Shown: in pieces, positions 21,008 to 29,483 of the stretch
Layout of the letters: every line of letters starts with the position of its first letter
Position numbering within the stretch: position 1 is the first letter of the stretch
Origin: Pandoraea iniqua
Lineage (GTDB): Bacteria; Pseudomonadota; Gammaproteobacteria; Burkholderiales; Burkholderiaceae
DNA: 64,000 nucleotides
Assembly (NCBI RefSeq): GCF_902459685.1
Contig: NZ_CABPSF010000003.1
Coordinates: 868,001-932,000, forward strand
Reading direction: 5' to 3'
The notes under the pieces: model-generated
The model's database searches: none
What the model was told of the DNA's origin: nothing
What the model saw: only the letters and a program-made list of their open reading frames with translations
Program-made: the position numbers and the translations under genes

Positions 21008-21130
21008 ACAATCGGAATTCGCACAAGGCCCCCGCCCGGCCTTACCAGACGGTCTTTTGCGCGAATTTCAGGGGAGAAGTGAGACCTACAAAACCGATGC
21101 CAAAACGGGGAGTTGGTGCGAGGAAGGGGA
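21008..21130. repeat. left copy of the 123 bp island attachment repeat (attL)
   Basis: Matches 45326-45448 in direct orientation with five mismatches, at a constant offset of 24318 bp. The last 17 bases (21114-21130) copy the 3' end of tRNA-Leu including the CCA complement; the rest copies sequence lying downstream of the tRNA. Marks the left boundary of the integrated island. Confidence 0.9.
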
Positions 21131-21734
21131 AACGTATTCGCTTTGGAATCAATATGGTTGCGGAGTTTTGGGGAGTAGATGGGGGCGGGTAATAGGCCGC
21201 ATTTTGCGGAGATTCGAGTCCGGCGGGGGACTCGAACCCCTTGCCCTATTTCCGAGCGAAATCACCCGATCAAACATGCCAGCCCCATCGCGTTTGACCT
21301 ACCAGCGCTTGCGCCCCGATAGCTCCCCGTGTGTCGAAAGCTAGAACGCGAGGTCATTCGAAAATCTGATCGCGATACCCCGACTCAAGTGGCCTCGTCA
21401 GGGAAACTCGTAGCCCCCTCCTCCTCAGACGCACGCGATCGTCATCGCACGCCCCCCCCCCTGTAGTCCGGAAACAGCATCGACTACGAAGCTTACGGCC
21501 CGTCGACGCAAAGGAGGTTTTGTACTAGATTCTCGCCTCCGGCAAGACCATCACAAAGCACCGACGGGGCGCAGCGTTCTCGAACCTTAGACAGTCTGTT
21601 TTGCTATTGGCAACGGGCCGATCTCGCCGCGGTCGCGGAGGATACACCGGTAGCGACAAGTCCCAACAAAGGGGCAAGACCACTGAAAACGGGGCAACGC
21701 TTGACTTTTCGTATCCGATTGGATACATTCATCC
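21131..21734. other. non-coding left end of the island
   Basis: No gene recognised in about 600 bp. It holds a 9 bp inverted repeat TTCGAGTCC/GGACTCGAA (21213-21221 and 21228-21236), a 16 bp match (21226-21241) to the T-arm of the tRNA-Leu at the other end, a long C tract at about 21451-21462, and the toxin promoter at its right end. Confidence 0.6.
21701..21729 (+). promoter_or_regulatory. promoter with palindromic operator for the toxin-antitoxin operon
   Basis: TTGACT (21701-21706), 17 bp spacer, TACATT (21724-21729). The palindrome GTATCC-GATT-GGATAC (21711-21726) covers the spacer and part of the -10, a typical place for autorepression by the antitoxin or its complex. The predicted transcript would begin at or next to the ATG at 21735. 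Confidence 0.7.
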
Positions 21735-22043
21735 ATGTACGTTGTCAATCAAACCAAGGAGTTTCGAGCTTGGCTCGGTAAGCTGAAAGACATTACCGCG
21801 AGAGCTAAGATCTTGCTGCGTATTAAGCGCGCGGAGGTCGGAAACTTTGGAGACTCCAAGTCGCTCGGAGGTGGCCTCTGGGAAATGCGGGTCGATTATG
21901 GGCCCGGATACCGTGTGTATTACGGCAAAGATGGCGAAGTCACCTACCTGCTGGTTTGCGGAGGAAGTAAATCTACCCAGCGCGGGGACATCGAGCGTGC
22001 CCGAACGCTTTGGAGCAGATGGAATAAGGAGTCAACGAGATGA
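21735..22043 (+). CDS. type II toxin, RelE/ParE superfamily (HigB-like addiction module killer)
   Basis: A 102-residue basic protein of the phage Gp49/HigB-like family; relatives are ribosome-associated mRNA interferases. It shows the family features: N-terminal QTKEFRAWLGKLKD, GNFGDSKSLGGGLWEMRVDYGPGYRVYYGK and the terminal VTYLLVCGGSKSTQRGDI. The gene precedes its antitoxin and overlaps it by 4 bp (ATGA), the reversed order seen for this family. No ribosome-binding site precedes the ATG, and the promoter -10 ends 5 bases before it. Confidence 0.9.
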   Translation: MYVVNQTKEFRAWLGKLKDITARAKILLRIKRAEVGNFGDSKSLGGGLWEMRVDYGPGYRVYYGKDGEVTYLLVCGGSKSTQRGDIERARTLWSRWNKESTR

Positions 22044-22342
22044 GTAAAGCCGACTTCACCCGATTCGATGCTTCCGAATATCTGGATAGCAATGAGATGA
22101 TCGCTGAATACCTCAACGCAGCACTCGAGGAGAACGACCCGGCAATCTTCCTTTCCGCGATTGCCGATGTTGCAAAGGCGAAAGGTATGACGCAGGTGGC
22201 TGCAGCCTCTGGACTTGGGCGCGAGAGTCTATATAAAGCTCTCGCGCCTAATGCTCAGCCCCGGTTCTCCACGATTTTGCGAGTTATGCATGCACTAGGG
22301 GTCAGGCTTTCAACGACTCCAGATGGGGCTGCGCACGCCTGA
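22040..22342 (+). CDS. antitoxin, HTH-type (HigA-like, addiction module antidote)
   Basis: A 100-residue helix-turn-helix protein partner of the upstream toxin: TRFDASEYLDSNEMIAEYLN at the start, then the DNA-binding KAKGMTQVAAASGLGRESLYKAL and PRFSTILRVMHALGVRL, matching the putative antidote family. Expected to neutralise the toxin and repress the operon through the palindrome at 21711-21726. Coupled by a 4 bp overlap. Confidence 0.92.
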   Translation: MSKADFTRFDASEYLDSNEMIAEYLNAALEENDPAIFLSAIADVAKAKGMTQVAAASGLGRESLYKALAPNAQPRFSTILRVMHALGVRLSTTPDGAAHA

Positions 22343-22570
22343 AGCACTCAAGAGCGATTTAGCACGCCCGCCCTCAGGCCGCACCTCTTCGTAGCAGCCA
22401 ACACTTCAACCCAAGATCCGCAGAATTTCGCAACGCGTCACAAGTTGCAACCTCCGGCACCGGTGGTGTATGCCCGGAGTACTCACCGTCCTGCACCGGC
22501 ACAACTGCACTCATTAATCGAAGTCACCTTCGTGACGTAGAAGCTCGATGGATGGGGGCCGGCCCCGGTT

Positions 22571-23068
22571 TCACTCGCCATCGCTCACCGTTCCGGCAAA
22601 AGCTGAAGAGTCGGCTTGGCCTTGCAGTTCGAGCGCATCGGAAGTCCGAGCAAGAAGCCATCCGGACAACTCTTCGACAACGTCTACGGGCTTAAGCCGG
22701 TTGCGCCCCCTCAATGAGCACTCCCAGACAGTAGCTACTCTCCAGCCATCTTCCATCAAAGCCTTCCGGGATCTGAGATCCCGCTGGATATTGGCACTGA
22801 TCTTGGCGTTCCAAAACTCAGTTCTTGTGGCCGGCAACTTAAACATTGGGCAGTGATGTCCGTGCCAAAAACACCCGTGCACGAACACCACCGCAGAGTA
22901 TTTCGGAAGTACAAGATCCGGCGTTCCGGGCAACTTTCGGTTATGAAGCGTAAAGCGAAATCCCCGCGCATGAAGCGCCCGCCGAATTTGAAGTTCCGGC
23001 GCTGTATCCCTTTGACGGATCGCTCGCATGTTGCGCGAGCGAATCTCGGAACTGTGTACGTCTGCCAC
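22571..23068 (-). CDS. vsr: very short patch repair endonuclease Vsr
   Basis: Nicks beside T:G mismatches that arise by deamination of 5-methylcytosine at Dcm-type sites. From GTG at 23068 the protein (165 residues) begins with VHSSEIRSRNMRAIRQRDT, followed by GTPDLVLPKYSAVVFVHGCFWHGH with the catalytic Asp and the zinc/His-Cys cluster. The GTG lies 4 bp after the methylase stop, suggesting coupled translation; the open frame extends 17 codons upstream but overlaps the methylase gene. The usual companion of a Dcm-type methylase. Confidence 0.92.
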   Translation of the reverse strand: MADVHSSEIRSRNMRAIRQRDTAPELQIRRALHARGFRFTLHNRKLPGTPDLVLPKYSAVVFVHGCFWHGHHCPMFKLPATRTEFWNAKISANIQRDLRSRKALMEDGWRVATVWECSLRGRNRLKPVDVVEELSGWLLARTSDALELQGQADSSAFAGTVSDGE

Positions 23069-23072
23069 TGCG

Positions 23073-24431
23073 CTATGCAGCAATCCGGCTGGCCCGTGCT
23101 GCGCCTGTCTTTGCCGCAATGATTCTAGATTTCATCAGCTTTGCGACCGCGGCGAACACGGGGACCACCACAGAGTTGCCAAACTGCTTGTATGCCTGCG
23201 TGTCGGAAACCGGGATACGGAAGCCGGATTCACCGACTCCGTCATACCCCATGAGACGAGCGCACTCGCGCGGAGTCAGACGGCGCGGGCGGTTTTTGAC
23301 GTTTGAGGGATGATGAAGGTCCTTCTCGGGATCAAATCCACGGTCAACGAGAATCTCCGACCCGTCTTTGTAATAGCGCGCAGACAATGTGCGCGTGACG
23401 TCCTCGCCTGTGACCAACCCGTATCCGAAGCCATTTCCCTTGGCTTTGTGCTTAAGGGAATAGTTAAACAGATACTCCCAGAGCTTAGGTGTCAGGATGT
23501 ACTTATCCTCGACCTTTTCGTCCAGAATATCTGCCAGCTTCGGTTTGGTCGCAGGGAACGTCTTTTTGATGTCCCGCAGCGAAAATCCTTCATGGACATT
23601 CAGATCTTTGCGGAAGCCTACCAATACAATTCGCTCACGGTGCTGAGGTACAAAGTGCTGCCCATCGATGATTTTCGGGTCATCGGCGCCCCCGGAATCC
23701 GCGTCCGCAACCCAGTACCCAAGCTCGTCCAAGGTCTCCATGATGACGCTGAAAGTCTTGCCCTTATCATGACTCTTCAGATTCTTGACATTCTCAAGCA
23801 AAAACGCTGCGGGACGCTTTGCAGCGATGATACGGGCAACGTCAAAAAACAGCGTCCCTTGAGTCTTGCACTCGAAACCATGCGCACGTCCGAGCGCATT
23901 CTTCTTGGAAACTCCCGCGATGGAGAACGGCTGGCACGGGAAACCGGCGAGTAACACATCGTGGTCCGGCACATCCGCATCGATGAGACGGTACGCTTCC
24001 TCCTCAGAAACATCCTCCAGCTCACTTCTCGTGACCTTGCGGATGTCATCGTTGAACGTGTGGAATTCAGGGTCCGAGTGATAGTTGGCCTTGTAAGTAC
24101 GAACTGCCGGAGCGTTCCACTCACTGGTGAAAACACAACGCCCACCGATCGCTTCGAATCCGCGACGAATCCCGCCAATGCCCGCAAAGAGATCGATAAA
24201 ATCGAACTCATAGTCAGGATGGTTCTTTGGCGGTTCAGGCAGCAAGCTCTCAAGCGCTCGAAACTCAGCGTACGTGAGCGAAGGATCCGCTTTCCCGTTC
24301 ACCCAGCGATTGATGGTCTCCCGACACCGACTCTTCGGCAGAACGCTGTTCAGATGCGTCGCAATTGACTTCTGATCGTAAATTTCCAGCAGGCGATTGA
24401 TCAGATCAAGCTCTTCCTTGCGGGCGTCCAT
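23073..24431 (-). CDS. dcm: DNA (cytosine-5) methyltransferase, Dcm/M.EcoRII type, with N-terminal HTH
   Basis: Methylates cytosine in the cognate site; CCWGG or a relative is likely from the family and its neighbours. Motif [16 protein letters not shown] (residues about 78-92), catalytic motif [13 protein letters not shown] with Cys166, motif [12 protein letters not shown], and motifs IX/X near the C-terminus ([26 protein letters not shown]) are all present. Residues 1-70 form an extension with an HTH-like segment ([20 protein letters not shown]), as in methylases that autoregulate. 452 residues. Confidence 0.93.
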   Translation of the reverse strand: MDARKEELDLINRLLEIYDQKSIATHLNSVLPKSRCRETINRWVNGKADPSLTYAEFRALESLLPEPPKNHPDYEFDFIDLFAGIGGIRRGFEAIGGRCVFTSEWNAPAVRTYKANYHSDPEFHTFNDDIRKVTRSELEDVSEEEAYRLIDADVPDHDVLLAGFPCQPFSIAGVSKKNALGRAHGFECKTQGTLFFDVARIIAAKRPAAFLLENVKNLKSHDKGKTFSVIMETLDELGYWVADADSGGADDPKIIDGQHFVPQHRERIVLVGFRKDLNVHEGFSLRDIKKTFPATKPKLADILDEKVEDKYILTPKLWEYLFNYSLKHKAKGNGFGYGLVTGEDVTRTLSARYYKDGSEILVDRGFDPEKDLHHPSNVKNRPRRLTPRECARLMGYDGVGESGFRIPVSDTQAYKQFGNSVVVPVFAAVAKLMKSRIIAAKTGAARASRIAA

Positions 24432-24455
24432 GGAGCAAATTCCGGGTGATTGTTT

Positions 24456-24470
24456 GTGACATCATATCAC
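24456..24470 (-). promoter_or_regulatory. palindrome overlapping the -10 of the methylase promoter
   Basis: GTGACATCATATCAC is palindromic except for one pair (12 of 14 paired positions). On the minus strand it contains TATGAT, a good -10, about 30 bases before the methylase ATG; the -35 is weak. A methylase with its own HTH could bind here and repress itself. Confidence 0.5.
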
Positions 24471-24651
24471 TCAATTTACCCAGAGAAAACAGGGCATGTG
24501 GCCACGATCATCCGGCATGGCAGCCGACCTCGCGTGGAACGTACGTAATTTCCAGAGGGCCCCACTGTACAAGCATCGTTATCCGAATGAAGCGCATTGC
24601 GCGGCAATTGCGATATCCTTCAGGTAACAAACAGGTGCCATAGGTTCGGGG

Positions 24652-25767
24652 ATGACAATAAGGGAAACGTTGATCGACTGGATTCATCGGGTAGAACACG
24701 ACCGGAGAACAGGGAAAATCTCAAAACGCCTCCCGTCCATTATCTCGGAGCTCTTCTTCGAAACTGTTCTTTGCAAGAGCCTCGAATTTCACCTTCCAAG
24801 AAATCTCAATTTCGGCTGGAATTTTAATCGAAACCCGAAAGATGGCAGCCGTACTTGGTTTAAATTTTCCGAAAATACAGACCACCCATCCACTTCAGAA
24901 AATTTCATCAAGTCAATTAAAACCATTAATATCAACGATGAGTTCTTTGTTGTACAACAAAGAGTTACCATTACAAACAACATTCCATCTATTGGTTGGA
25001 AAATTCGCGAAATCTCCATCCTTCCTGAAGGGTACGTTAAACGCTATGCGACGGATCGGGCAAAGGATTTTGAGAAGAAAATTACACAGCGAGTAACAGA
25101 AGCCCTTTTAACCTTGAGGGCGATCAACACCTCCCCAGGGAAATCAACGGTCGAGGACTGGCTCCGCACGTTACCCGACAACACGCTAGAAAGACTTCTT
25201 GCTACGCGGTGTTTCATGAATTTCGCCGGACTTTTTCTCTCAGACGTAGATGCCTTGGGAGTGGATCCAGACGGAAGATTGGTGTTACTGGAGTTCAAGC
25301 GCAAGACCCCGGCGATGGGAACCAGGTACCGCGCCCTACGACAGGCTGGTGAAGACGGTGGCCTTGATCTGTATCTTTCGCGCATCGCCGCACTCGGAAA
25401 AGACCGCGAGGCTTTGCAACGCGCATTGAAAGATGCCAATGCATGGTCTGCAATTGAATCCAACCCGGGGTTCGGCTTGGATACATCTCATGTCGGCACA
25501 TTCGATCTGTGCTCACGGGCCGACATTAAATATCGATATGTTATTTGGAATTCAAGTGGCCAACATCCACGGGAATTATTAGCCCCCGACTGGAAGCCCA
25601 TAGACGATATCGACCTCCGCACCGCAGACCTCACAGGCGACGCCTTCGATGGCCTCACTTACACTATCGGCGGTGACTCGGGCTCTTACACGAAAAATGT
25701 CCGCTACCAACTTGTAATTCCCGTCGACAGGTTCGCCATGCGCAGCATCGGCAGCCGTGAGTTCTGA
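24652..25767 (+). CDS. unrecognised PD-(D/E)xK-type nuclease-like protein in the restriction cluster
   Basis: Function unknown. The 371-residue protein contains DVDALGVDPDGRLVLLEFKRK (given in part elsewhere): Asp198/Asp200, then Glu214-x-Lys216, the classic active-site pattern of restriction-type nucleases, preceded by a hydrophobic strand. The N-terminal 150 residues are unlike the C-terminal part and come from AT-rich DNA. It lies between the methylase (divergent, 220 bp) and the MvaI/BcnI-type endonuclease (24 bp downstream, same strand), so it is probably part of the restriction system, as a second nuclease, a specificity partner or an accessory factor. Confidence 0.7.
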   Translation: MTIRETLIDWIHRVEHDRRTGKISKRLPSIISELFFETVLCKSLEFHLPRNLNFGWNFNRNPKDGSRTWFKFSENTDHPSTSENFIKSIKTININDEFFVVQQRVTITNNIPSIGWKIREISILPEGYVKRYATDRAKDFEKKITQRVTEALLTLRAINTSPGKSTVEDWLRTLPDNTLERLLATRCFMNFAGLFLSDVDALGVDPDGRLVLLEFKRKTPAMGTRYRALRQAGEDGGLDLYLSRIAALGKDREALQRALKDANAWSAIESNPGFGLDTSHVGTFDLCSRADIKYRYVIWNSSGQHPRELLAPDWKPIDDIDLRTADLTGDAFDGLTYTIGGDSGSYTKNVRYQLVIPVDRFAMRSIGSREF

Positions 25768-25791
25768 TGGAATATCCCATAGACACAGCCG

Positions 25792-27111
25792 ATGTCCACA
25801 CACTTTGAATCGCTCGACTCCCTGGTCAACTTCTATTCGTCTTGTGGCGTCCGGAAGGTCTTCATCAAGACCCTCGCACCGAACGACAATTCCAAGAACC
25901 AAGTCTATTTTGGCCCGGGATTCGGGGCGCTGACGTTATTTCCGTTGGGAGAGATTTCGGCTCTCAACGAGACGGCATCCCCTATATTCAAGGCACCCAT
26001 GCCGCTCGACTGGATCAACGATGGTGGCACGTTGTCCGAAAGTCAAAACTCACAAGTCATCCTCTACCCTCAATACCCAGAAACTCGTCTTTCCGGTTTC
26101 CTCAAGGGAGTGGATCGCGGTCACCTCGGGTCGATCCGTGAGCTCATGACCAGCAGACTTCCTGGGCGAGTCTTGTTCCTTGGCGTGCACGAGAGCGGGC
26201 GAACTATCGCTAGTGTTTTCCACCCCGAAAGCGCAGTTGCTAATGCGTATCGAGCTGCCGAACAGAATCTCGATCAGGCAACACAGATCTTCAGGGAGTT
26301 AGTCGTTCCAGCTTTCCTCGGCGTAACAGAGACACCGAAACAGACACTACTGAGGGAACTCTCGCGCATTTCCGGACTTGGCTGGATCGACTCTAAACGC
26401 CTGAGCGCAAGTGGCAATGTTCTGCCGTGCACTGCCCCCCAATGCGGCGGCTACACCTTGGAGGCAGAACTTGGCATTACTCCAAACGGACGCTCCGAGC
26501 CAGACTTCTTGGGTTGGGAGATCAAGCAACACACTGGGAATGTGCTGACGCTCATGACGCCCGAGCCCACCGGCGGGTTTTATGTTGACGAGGGGGTCGA
26601 TAGATTCGTGCGAACCTACGGCTATCCTGACAAACTCGGCAGACCCGACCGACTGAACTTTGGTGGCACGCACTTCTGCAACACGCGGCACGCTCTGACG
26701 CAACTCACTATGGTGATCGAGGGTTATGACGCCACAGCCAACAAGATTGTCGATCCTTCCGGCGGCATTGCACTTGTGAGCGACACAGGTGACCGCGCGG
26801 CCTTCTGGGCGTTTAAAGGCGTCTTGGAGCATTGGAATAGAAAACACCGGAACGCCGCATACATACCAGGTGAGCACCGGACTACCCCTCGAAATCAGTA
26901 TCGATACGGCAGCACCGTCCTCCTCGGTGAGGGAACTGACCCTCTAAAGTTGATCAGCGCCGTGCATTCGGGCGAGATCTACTACGATCCCGCCATCAAG
27001 CTCGAAAATGCGAGCACAGCTCGCCCGTCAATCAAACGGCGGAGTCAGTTCCGGGTTAAGTTGAAAAATCTCACTAGCCTCTACGATCGCCTGACGGAGC
27101 ACGAGGTGTAG
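25792..27111 (+). CDS. type II restriction endonuclease, MvaI/BcnI family
   Basis: Cleaves DNA at CCWGG/CCSGG-like sites in characterised relatives. The C-terminal half (from about residue 180) looks like MvaI: GWIDSKRLSASGN, then CGGYTLEAELGITPNG and the active site EPDFLGWEIKQH (Asp238, Glu243, Lys245). About 180 N-terminal residues form an extra domain (VNFYSSCGVRKVFIKTLAPNDNSKN, shortened) that may add specificity or control. 439 residues. Pairs with the C5 methylase; whether it cuts the methylase's own site is inference. Confidence 0.85.
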   Translation: MSTHFESLDSLVNFYSSCGVRKVFIKTLAPNDNSKNQVYFGPGFGALTLFPLGEISALNETASPIFKAPMPLDWINDGGTLSESQNSQVILYPQYPETRLSGFLKGVDRGHLGSIRELMTSRLPGRVLFLGVHESGRTIASVFHPESAVANAYRAAEQNLDQATQIFRELVVPAFLGVTETPKQTLLRELSRISGLGWIDSKRLSASGNVLPCTAPQCGGYTLEAELGITPNGRSEPDFLGWEIKQHTGNVLTLMTPEPTGGFYVDEGVDRFVRTYGYPDKLGRPDRLNFGGTHFCNTRHALTQLTMVIEGYDATANKIVDPSGGIALVSDTGDRAAFWAFKGVLEHWNRKHRNAAYIPGEHRTTPRNQYRYGSTVLLGEGTDPLKLISAVHSGEIYYDPAIKLENASTARPSIKRRSQFRVKLKNLTSLYDRLTEHEV

Positions 27112-27711
27112 CCTTGGCGCAGTCCAATCCCATCGTCGTGCACTGCTATTAGCCCGGGTGAGAGCTATATGTTGTGGGTGCGGACGACGACCATCGAAAC
27201 CCTGGGCACGTGTGGCCCACTAGTTGCAAGTCGGCGTCCTTGCCAGGTGTTGCCGTGTTACGAACACCGCGCATCCCGCAATCTTTTTCAAAGGCAGTGA
27301 GCGTCTTGGTATGCGGCATCAAACGCAAATCCCCCGCTGACGGCTATCAAACCCAGGAGCTTTCCCTAAGCATTCATGGGGAACTTCCGAATCTCGCGCC
27401 AAGCCGTACTATCGAGGCGTCGCCTGCTTGCCATGGCCTTGTCAGACCAATAGTCTGTTAAGTGTCGCGCCCCAAGCGTGATCGGGTTTAGCAGCCCACT
27501 GACGAGTTTATGGGCACACGGCCGCAGGTATCGCGGTCTTAGTGTGCGACATCCTTTGTGCATCCACACTACGGGTGGGCTTGGATTGGGACACCTTCGG
27601 GTGTGCCGCTGATCCATATTCGTCGCGGTCTGCTAACCCAATTCAATGCCCGCCCACCCCTGCGCTGTGCAGTGGGTGCGGGATTCAATCGGCAAGCACG
27701 AGGAAATCCGC
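27112..27711. other. gene-free 600 bp before the inovirus genes, with three hairpins
   Basis: No protein gene recognised. Inverted repeats cluster at its right end: AGTGTG/CACACT (27541-27546, 27565-27570); GGGACACC-TTCG-GGTGTGCC (27588-27607, one mismatch, UUCG-type tetraloop); and a C/G-rich imperfect stem at about 27650-27684. This is a good candidate for the phage origin or packaging signal. Confidence 0.45.
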
Positions 27712-27957
27712 ATGACGACGCCCCAACACCTCCCCATCCCTTCACGCGACACACTGGATCGTCTTAACGAGCTGTCAGAGCGGCTCGTTGCCCTCTCCAT
27801 GGTCGGAGCCAATCAGCGGCACACTCCGATCCCCGAGCAATTCAACGAAGCGTATTTCGATCAGATGAGTGACCTTTCGAGCGAGGTCTACAACCTGTGC
27901 CATCGACTAGATGAAGATCTAAGTTTTCTAATCCCACAGAACGCCCTAGCGACGTAA
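27712..27957 (+). CDS. small hypothetical protein, inovirus early region
   Basis: An 81-residue protein, not recognised. ATG 27712 has a good AGGAA site 6-7 bases before it, preferred over the longer frame. The sequence is acidic and probably all-helical (DTLDRLNELSERLVALSM, then QMSDLSSEVYNLCHRLDEDL). It lies between the candidate origin and the repressor gene. Could be a small regulatory or replication accessory protein. Confidence 0.55.
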   Translation: MTTPQHLPIPSRDTLDRLNELSERLVALSMVGANQRHTPIPEQFNEAYFDQMSDLSSEVYNLCHRLDEDLSFLIPQNALAT

Positions 27958-28068
27958 GCACCGGTTCTCAATTGGCCCCCCGCACGCCAAATCTGTCCGA
28001 GTCATCCATCAAATAGCAGCCGGACTGCCTTCCTCTCGACGGCTCCCCCCCCCACTTCCTCGCAGCAA

Positions 28069-28362
28069 TCACTTCAACCGAAACGCGACGGATGTTCGCA
28101 AGGTGTCGCGATCCCGGGCCGCGCGCTCCAGCACCGGCGAGGAATGACCGTGATCCTCATCCGTCATCCCGGTCCCCAACCAAAACGCGTACTGAGGCCA
28201 ATGCTTGCACAGCGCAAGAAACGCCTCTTCCGTCGCACGTTGCCTCCCCTCATAAATGCTGCGCCAAGTCTGCGCACGCACCCCGCTCAGTTCCTCAAGC
28301 GCCTTAAATCTGCGGTGGGTCGGAACGACCGTATCGATGATCTCAATGATTCTTTCGCGCAT
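28069..28362 (-). CDS. phage-type HTH regulator (probable inovirus repressor)
   Basis: Short DNA-binding protein, about 97 residues from ATG 28362 (MRERIIEIIDTVVPTHRRFK); ATGs at 28401, 28386 and 28374 are alternatives. The HTH is FKALEELSGVRAQTWRSIYEGRQRATEEAF (shortened here as LEELSGVRAQTWRSIYEGR). It is the only phage gene on the minus strand and diverges from the ssDNA-binding gene, with two palindromes between them, the classical repressor layout. Confidence 0.72.
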   Translation of the reverse strand: MRERIIEIIDTVVPTHRRFKALEELSGVRAQTWRSIYEGRQRATEEAFLALCKHWPQYAFWLGTGMTDEDHGHSSPVLERAARDRDTLRTSVAFRLK

Positions 28363-28374
28363 TGTCGGAAACAT

Positions 28375-28424
28375 CCCAATCCGCATGATTGGGATCGCCA
28401 ATATGATTCGTACAGGTTGTACGA
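28375..28424. promoter_or_regulatory. two palindromes between repressor and ssDNA-binding gene
   Basis: CCCAAT-N7-ATTGGG at about 28375-28393 and TCGTACA-GGT-TGTACGA at 28408-28424. The second is a perfect 7 bp inverted repeat. Located where a lytic-switch operator should be. No promoter hexamers are certain. Confidence 0.55.
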
Positions 28425-28460
28425 GTCAGTAGTTTTCTTACGCAGAGACGGAGACTTCAC

Positions 28461-28766
28461 ATGATCAGTAAGCAAAAGCTCACCATCGTAAATGTCGTCC
28501 GCCGTGAGGGCATTTCGTCCAAAACGGGACGCCCATACGACATGCGGACTGCGCAATGCGTCCTCTGGCAAATGACGAGCGAAGGCGAGAACACCGTTGT
28601 AGGCACGGTGACGCTGCCGGAGTCGCTCAAAGACACCGCAAATGGTGAGTACATCGCAGAGTTCGCACTGGCGCAGTCCATGGACGGCACGCTTGTCCCT
28701 CGAATTGTATCGCTCCTACCTTTCGCCACTTCCTCCAGGCCGATCACGCCTAAAGCACCTCAATAG
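28461..28766 (+). CDS. phage single-stranded DNA-binding protein (pV-like)
   Basis: Coats single-stranded phage DNA before packaging in filamentous phages. 101 residues: VNVVRREGISSKTGRPYDMR, with the G-x-S-K-x-G-x-P-Y strand pattern common in inovirus pV-type proteins, and a beta-rich TVVGTVTLPESLKD core, followed by a Ser/Pro-rich tail. It is the first rightward phage gene. Position and pattern support the call; the family is highly divergent. Confidence 0.7.
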   Translation: MISKQKLTIVNVVRREGISSKTGRPYDMRTAQCVLWQMTSEGENTVVGTVTLPESLKDTANGEYIAEFALAQSMDGTLVPRIVSLLPFATSSRPITPKAPQ

Positions 28767-28846
28767 CATCGAGAAGCTCACAGGCCCCACCTTAGAAACG
28801 GCCATCCGCTCTTCAATCTGCCCCCCGCATTCACTTCAAGGCAGCC

Positions 28847-29152
28847 ATGAACAGACTGGATCAACGCGCTCAGCCCACACCTGGCGCGTGGCACTTCTCC
28901 GTCGCACCAGTTCCTCATCCGATGTCAGTCGAGTGCGTTACCGGGAAGGGTGTCGTTCAAATCTGCGAGTTGAAAGGCTCGTTCCAATACGCCATCGCAA
29001 ACGGTCGTATCCTCGCCACCGCCAAGGATCTACTCGAATCCCTCGAGGTACTTCTCGATCGGTACGGCGGCGAAATCGAATTTGCCGGCGGCGAGTTTCA
29101 CGTTCTTAGCGCGAAAGCCGTTGTCGATAAGGCCCGAGGAGTTGAGCAGTGA
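28847..29152 (+). CDS. hypothetical inovirus protein
   Basis: A 101-residue protein, not recognised. ATG has an AAGG site 6 bases before it. Mixed alpha/beta: SVECVTGKGVVQICELKGSF, then ILATAKDLLESLEVLLDRYG. Overlaps the next gene by 4 bp (GTGA), placing it firmly in the phage operon between the ssDNA-binding and coat genes. No membrane segment. Confidence 0.65.
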   Translation: MNRLDQRAQPTPGAWHFSVAPVPHPMSVECVTGKGVVQICELKGSFQYAIANGRILATAKDLLESLEVLLDRYGGEIEFAGGEFHVLSAKAVVDKARGVEQ

Positions 29153-29436
29153 CGTCGCCCGACGCCGCGCACAACGTTTTCGTTTGCTGCGCACAGACAT
29201 CTAGTGACGGCCCGGCATCGGTAGACCAGAAGACTTGCCCCGTTGGTGTTGGCCAACCTTCCACGCTGGAGGCGGCTCGGGCATACGTTCTCCCTTCACC
29301 CGTCGCTCAGGTTCCATTTTCAATTGACTACGCCCAAACGGGCGCCTTCTGGACATTGGCATTCACGACCGTTGTCGGACTTTGGTTCGTGAGTACTCAT
29401 GTGGGCGCACTTCTCGGCTTTGTTCGCCGAGGTTGA
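29149..29436 (+). CDS. small membrane protein, probable minor coat protein
   Basis: A 95-residue protein starting at GTG, overlapping the previous gene (GTGA). Ser/Pro-rich N-terminal half with cysteines, then a hydrophobic C-terminal span (AFWTLAFTTVVGLWFVSTHV, continuing) and a basic RRG end. Small membrane proteins at this position in inovirus genomes are often pVII/pIX-type minor coats; the exact homologue is not certain. Confidence 0.6.
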   Translation: MTSPDAAHNVFVCCAQTSSDGPASVDQKTCPVGVGQPSTLEAARAYVLPSPVAQVPFSIDYAQTGAFWTLAFTTVVGLWFVSTHVGALLGFVRRG

Positions 29437-29483
29437 GCCAGCGCGTCGGGCGCTTCCCGGCATATCTACCGAGGGAAACAACC

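Noticed and set aside
20913-21344. 143-codon frame across the attachment repeat
   Set aside because: It spans chromosome, attL and island end; no family character.
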